Source: Holothuria scabra (Eukaryota; Echinodermata; Holothuroidea; Aspidochirotida; Holothuriidae). Taken from it: a stretch of DNA of 64,000 bases. The translations under genes and the position numbers were made by a program. Shown piece by piece: positions 42,801 to 48,800 of this stretch; positions within the stretch are counted from its first letter, which is position 1; every line of letters begins with the position of its first letter. The stretch is taken from contig CM074187.1 in assembly GCA_037179385.1 (NCBI GenBank), positions 51,060,879 to 51,124,878 of the forward strand, read 5' to 3'. The notes under the pieces were generated by a model, which saw nothing but the letters and a program-made list of their open reading frames with translations, made no database searches and was not told where the DNA came from.

Positions 42801-45800
42801 TATACCAAGTATGAAAATTGTCGGGCAATCCTATCTGAAGATATCGTGTTTACAAGCCATTTTTGGCGTTTTTCGCAATTTTACCGCTGGTGACCTCAAA
42901 TGACCTTTGACCTCTACCAAAAACAATAGGGTTCTTCTTCTCAACATGACAAATCTATATACCAAGTATGAAAAGTGTTGGTCACTCCTATCTGAAGATA
43001 TCGTGTTTACAAGCTATTTTTGAAATTGTCGCAATTTTGCCGCTGGTGACCTCAAATGACCTTTGACCTCTACCAAAAACAATAGGGTTCTTCCTCTCAA
43101 CATGATAAATCTATATACAAAATATGAAAAGAGTCGGACATTCCCATCTTAAGATATCGTGTTTACAAGCAAGTGTCACAAACACACACACACACGCATA
43201 CACACACACACACACACACGACATCACCATCGCATAGATTCCTTGCCTGCCTACGGCAAGGAATCAACAAAACAGTAAAAAAAACCTAATAGCCTCTTCC
43301 TACTTCAAAAATTAGCTGCTGTCTGATGGGTGGGGCCCTCTTTAACTTGAGAAACATGATGATACCACAACCACATACACCAAATTCCATTAGAAGCAAC
43401 TAATTGAATAGTTCATCACATAAGTTAGATTCCTCTAATTTAACAGCTTTACTGGCTGTTATCTTGAACTTCAGTGACATCTACTTATCACTATCTGCTG
43501 CCATAAACATTGTGCCTACTTTATTAAGCCCTAAGTATTGTGTTCCCAGTCAAAGAATGGACAATGATACAAGAACAGGTAACTCAACAAGCCACTTTCT
43601 TTAAACACTCACGAGCTGAGAAAAATTACAAAAACGTGTATGCAGCCATGGGGCATATTGTCAACGCTGCTATATATATATATATATATATATATGATAT
43701 CTATGCTGGAAGGAATGTTTGATTGGGGTCCTGATTAAAAAAATGGAGAAAATAAACTTGGATGATTGGAAAGGAGGGATGAAATAAAATCCTGTGCTTG
43801 TTATTCTTAATGTGAAGCTTCTCCAAAAATAACAGTTGCACATAAACATTACTGTAGGTTGTTAAAGGCATGTCATTTATGAGGGTTTTAAAACATTTGC
43901 ATCATTTGACAGGGTCTTTAACAGTCTCTGCTTTGCTATGATTGATAGTGCATCATAACAGTTCCAAAACATGGCATTATATATCAAAGTATTAACATTT
44001 AAAAAAAACTTCTGAACTTTTCGAGTAGATTATATGTAATAGAACAGAAAATTTGTCAGATTTTGTAATCACATTTTTGTATAAACCACATTTATGGATT
44101 TATTACCAAGGTTTCAAGTTTAATATTCAACACACTATTCAATGATTATGCCAAACTAGTAGTGCACCTTCACTGATGCATATTCACTGATATTTCTGTG
44201 ATCTTTCCAACCACTTTTTAGTATCAGCAAAAACAAAGCCAATCAACCCCACTTTTTTATGGATGGGTTCACAAAGGCAGGACTTCAAAGCTGAAGACAG
44301 CTGCCCCATATTCATTTTGCAATAACAGCTAAATCCCTCATTTTTCCTAATTCTCTTCCAAGTATCTTAAAGTGTACCGAAAGTCAAAAAATTCAAAAAT
44401 ATATATTAAAGAGCATGAAAAATAAATTCTAACAGTCCAACTTTCATCTTCATAGGACATTCCTGAGCTGAGATATTTAATGTTGAAGTTTATTCACTCA
44501 AATTACAATGGTACATTGTGCAATAACTTGTGATGTCATTCTTGTACTACTCAAATTACAATCTTTGCATTTCTTTGTTTTTCCAAACGCTACTGCACCT
44601 TGTAGCCAGGTGTGATAGCACTCTTACTCTTATGAGGTGATGAAATTAATTAAGTCCTCCTTGTGCAATATGCTATGCAAGCAAACAGGAAGTGTTTAAG
44701 GTCATAAAAACATTATTTTGTTTTAAAGGAAAAGCATTTTATGTGAGTTGTACAACAAGAAAGTCACAAATTATTGCGCAATAGACCAATTTGTTTTAAG
44801 TGAATAAACTTCAACATTTTTTATCTCTGCCCAGGAATGTCATATGAAGATGGGAGTTGGACTGTTAGAATTCATTTTTCATTTTCTTCAATATATACTT
44901 TTGAATTTTTTGACTTGAGGTACACTTTAATTATGATATTTCAAGACTAAAATACAGTATATTCAAATAAATATATTCAAAGTAAACCTAGCAGCTACTC
45001 CTACCAAGTCCTAGTAAATTTCACAATAGAGGTGGAAAAATATTGTCACATGATTCTGAAGAGCCATTCATGAAACTGGAAAGTCTACTATACTAATTCA
45101 AGTTGGGGTGACTGAACCTAACCCTTTAATAAGACCAGGTGAAAAAGGTGGTGATCAAACTTCCACAAGTCGTACGGCAAGAGCAGTTACCCCATCTTTA
45201 AGTAGTATAGTAGACTGTCCTGTTTCATGATTGGCTCTTGAGAGTCATGTGACAACCATTTTTCTATTCAAATGTGAAATTTACTAGAAATAACTGGTTG
45301 ATTTGCCTTGAAGATGCAATATTAAAATTATAAAATATGATGAAAGATACTTTGAAGAGAAATAATAAAAATTGTAATATTTAGCAGTTTCTTCAAAATA
45401 AGTTTTTTTTTTTGGGGGGGGGGGGGGGGAGGGGGGGTTGGAGAGGGGGAAGAAACTGCTATTGAACTTTAAGGGTCAGATGTGAGTAAAATAGGAGCCC
45501 CCTATCTAATGATTCCACCTGCAAATCATGGTTTCATCTCTTACCTGTGTAACAACCATAGAGCTCAACCCTCATACCAAGGTCATCAAATTCTGTAGGG
45601 TTGAATCGGACCTTTAGGACACTATCCACAGGTTGAGGAAAATCATTCCTCTTCACTTGGTTGGAGTCTGAATTGCCTTCAAAAATCTTCATGAGTAAAA
45701 ATTAAAAAAAGTAAATAGAAAAGAACCATAATGCAAAAATGCATTGTTTCGATGATGCATACAGAACATGTTCTTTTCAAAAAATGCTGCATTTATTGTA

Positions 45801-48800
45801 ACACATGGTGACCCAAAGTGACCTTTGACTCCACCAGTAAGTAACTGGTTTTTCTTTTAACCAAAACACTTCTACAATGAAAAGCCAAATGTCATGCTGT
45901 GCCTTAAGATATTCTATCCTATTAACAAAGTTTTCATAGTTTGATCTCTGGTGACCCCAATTGACCTTCAACCTCCACCAAAGACAACAGAAGCCATCTT
46001 CCAACCATCATACATCCACATTATAACTGTGAACTCTCTCTCATTTTCCCACCTTGAAATACAAAGTAGGAGTTTTCAAGGTTTGACCTTGGATAACCCC
46101 AGGTGAACTTTGACCTTTACCAAAATTAATAGGGTCCACCCTCTCGTCATAATTCATTAACAAACCAAGTTTGAAAAAATCCAAGCTTCCTACCATTAGA
46201 TATCATGCAAACAAGGCTTTCGGGGTTTGAGCCTCCTGTGACCCTGGATGACCTTTGTTCTGGAACGAAATTAATAGGGTTCTCCCTCACATTATGATGC
46301 ATCAACATACCAAGTTTGAGATTAATCCAAGTTTCCTACCTTGAGATATCATGCAAACAAGGTTTTCGGAGTTTGACCCCCTGCAACCCCAGATGACCTT
46401 TGACCCCTACCGAAATCAGTAGGATTTTCCATACATCAAAACACATCAACGTATCAAGTTTGAAATCAATCTAAGCTTCCTTGCTTGAGATATCATGTAA
46501 ACAAGGTTTTCAGGGTTTGGCCCCCAGTGACCCCAAATGACCTTTGACCTCTACCAAAATCAATAGGGTTCTTCCTTACATTATGATGCATCAACATCTC
46601 AAGGTTGAAATCAATCCAAGCTTCCTTCCTTGACATAACGTGTAAACAATGTTTTCAGGGTTCGGCCCCCCTTTAACCCGAAATGACCTTTGACCTGTAC
46701 CAAAATCGATAGGATTCTTCTTTACATCATAATGCATCAACATAACACGTTTGAGATTAATCCAAGTTTCCTACCTTGAGATATCATGTAAACAAGGTTT
46801 TTGGAGATTTACCCCCTGTGACCCCAAATAACCTTTGACCTCTACCCAAAATCAATAAGGTTCTTCTTCCCATCATATTGCATCAACAAATCAAGATTCA
46901 AATCAATCCAAGCTTCCTACCTTCAGATATCGTGTAAACAAGATTTTCGGGGTTTGACCCTCTGTGACCCTAAATGACCTTTACCAAAATCTAAAGGGTT
47001 CTTGCTTACATCATAACACATCAACATCTTGAGTTTGAATTTAATCCAAGTTTCCCAACTTGAGATATCATGTAAAAAATGTTTTGGGGGTTTGACCCCC
47101 TGTGACCCCAAATGACCTTTGACCTCTACCAAAATTAGTAGGGTTCATCTACCCATCATACTGCTCAACACATTAAGTTTGAGACCAATCCAAGCTTCCT
47201 ACCTTAAGATATTGTGTAAACATGGTTTTCTGGTGTTGGACCCCCTGTGACCCCAAATGACCTTTGAACTTGACCAAACCCCATACCATTCTTCCTCTTG
47301 ATATGGGGAATCTATGTACAAAGTTTGAAAACTTCCAGACATTTCTACCTTCAGATACTGTGCTAATGAGTGAAATGTAAAGTGTTTCAAGTCCTATGAA
47401 CATTTCTACATTGAGATACTCTGATAATTAGTTAAATGTAAAGTGTTTCGAGTCCTTTGACACCTGTGACACCAAATAAACTTTTAAACTTGTTGAAAAC
47501 TGATATTGTTCTTTTTCTTGATAAAGGACATCTATGTACCAAGTTTGAATACTTTCAAACATTCATACCTTCAGATGCTGTGTTGATGAGTTCAATGTAA
47601 AGTGTTTCAAGTCCTATGGCATTTCTACATTGAGATACTGTGTTAATGAGTTAAATGTAAAGTTATTTCAAGTCCTTTGACACCTGTGACCCCAAATAAC
47701 CTTTAAACTCAATGAAAACTTATGCTGTTCTTTTTCTTGATATGGGACGTCTATGTACCAAATTTGAATACTTTCAAACATTCCTACAGTGCCGTATCGT
47801 ATTGTAAAGTGTTTCGAGTCCTTTGACCCCTGTGACCCCAGATGACCTTTGAACTCCACCAAAAACGATAGGGTTCTTCCTCTTCATAAAAACCACGGAA
47901 CCCAAAACTGGTTACCACCCATGCATTATGTAACAGAACCCAAAAGTGGGTTCCCATGGGTTACCACGGTGAAAAATGACGGAACCCACAAATGGATTCC
48001 CGTAATCTTTGAAATCCAATGGCTTGCTTTGTGTTTTGTAAAGTACAGTAACTTTAGCTGGCCAAAATGCAGCTTCGTCAGCAAAGCTGCACCAGCTGCA
48101 ACATGCTTTGATGCAAAACACATGACAGCACACCCATGAAACCAGCTTCCAGATGCTTTTAAAGTGTTTTGCAACAACGCATGATTAAGCATGGAAGTAT
48201 AGTACTTCCATGGAATGAGGCAGCTGCAGCCCATTTAGCACAAGCAAACTGTAGATCTGTTAAAATTGAAGGGCAAGAGCAGTCCCCCTGAATATTCGAG
48301 GTAAAGCAAGCAGTTACTTCTAAAACATTTCACATTTGGGGGGGGGGGGGAGGGAGAGGAATTGTCACATGACTCTCAAGAGCCAATCATTAAAAAGGAT
48401 AGTCTACTAAACTACTTTAAGTTGGGGTGACCGCATATCCCTTTTAAACTGTGTGTGCGTATAGTACCTGCTGTAATCAGATACCTTCCCCGACGTACAG
48501 TATTCATACAGCACACCAGACCTGGAACCAAACAACACATTGAAGGAGTGTTCTAAGAGGTGTACAAATTTTCTGAGGTTATTTAGGGTGATATGTTTAA
48601 AATGCAGTAAAAAAATGGTATTTTTTTATATTCTACAGCAGGAAAATATTTTTCAGATGGTCTACCCCCTCCCTTTGGTTGTGTGTTACATATACAACTG
48701 CTATAAAATTTCATGGCATAAAATTTATGTATTTGTTGAAATAATCTACAATTATGATATGGAAAAAATAGTCAAAATCCATTTTTTCTAGTGGGAAAAG

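Larger units (their letters stand above)
37303..45544. other. CNTNAP: Intron between exons b and c, 8.2 kb
   Basis: Mostly mobile DNA: MITE A (38219-38477), the composite satellite element (38894-43265), an AT dinucleotide run (43669-43695), a long-TIR element (44368-44929) and two further MITE A copies (44920-45472). The remainder is AT-rich and unassigned. Confidence 0.88.

Noticed and set aside
47926..48234. Frames on both strands at 47849-48234
   Set aside because: Overlapping opposite-strand frames without splice context or recognisable domains; intronic.
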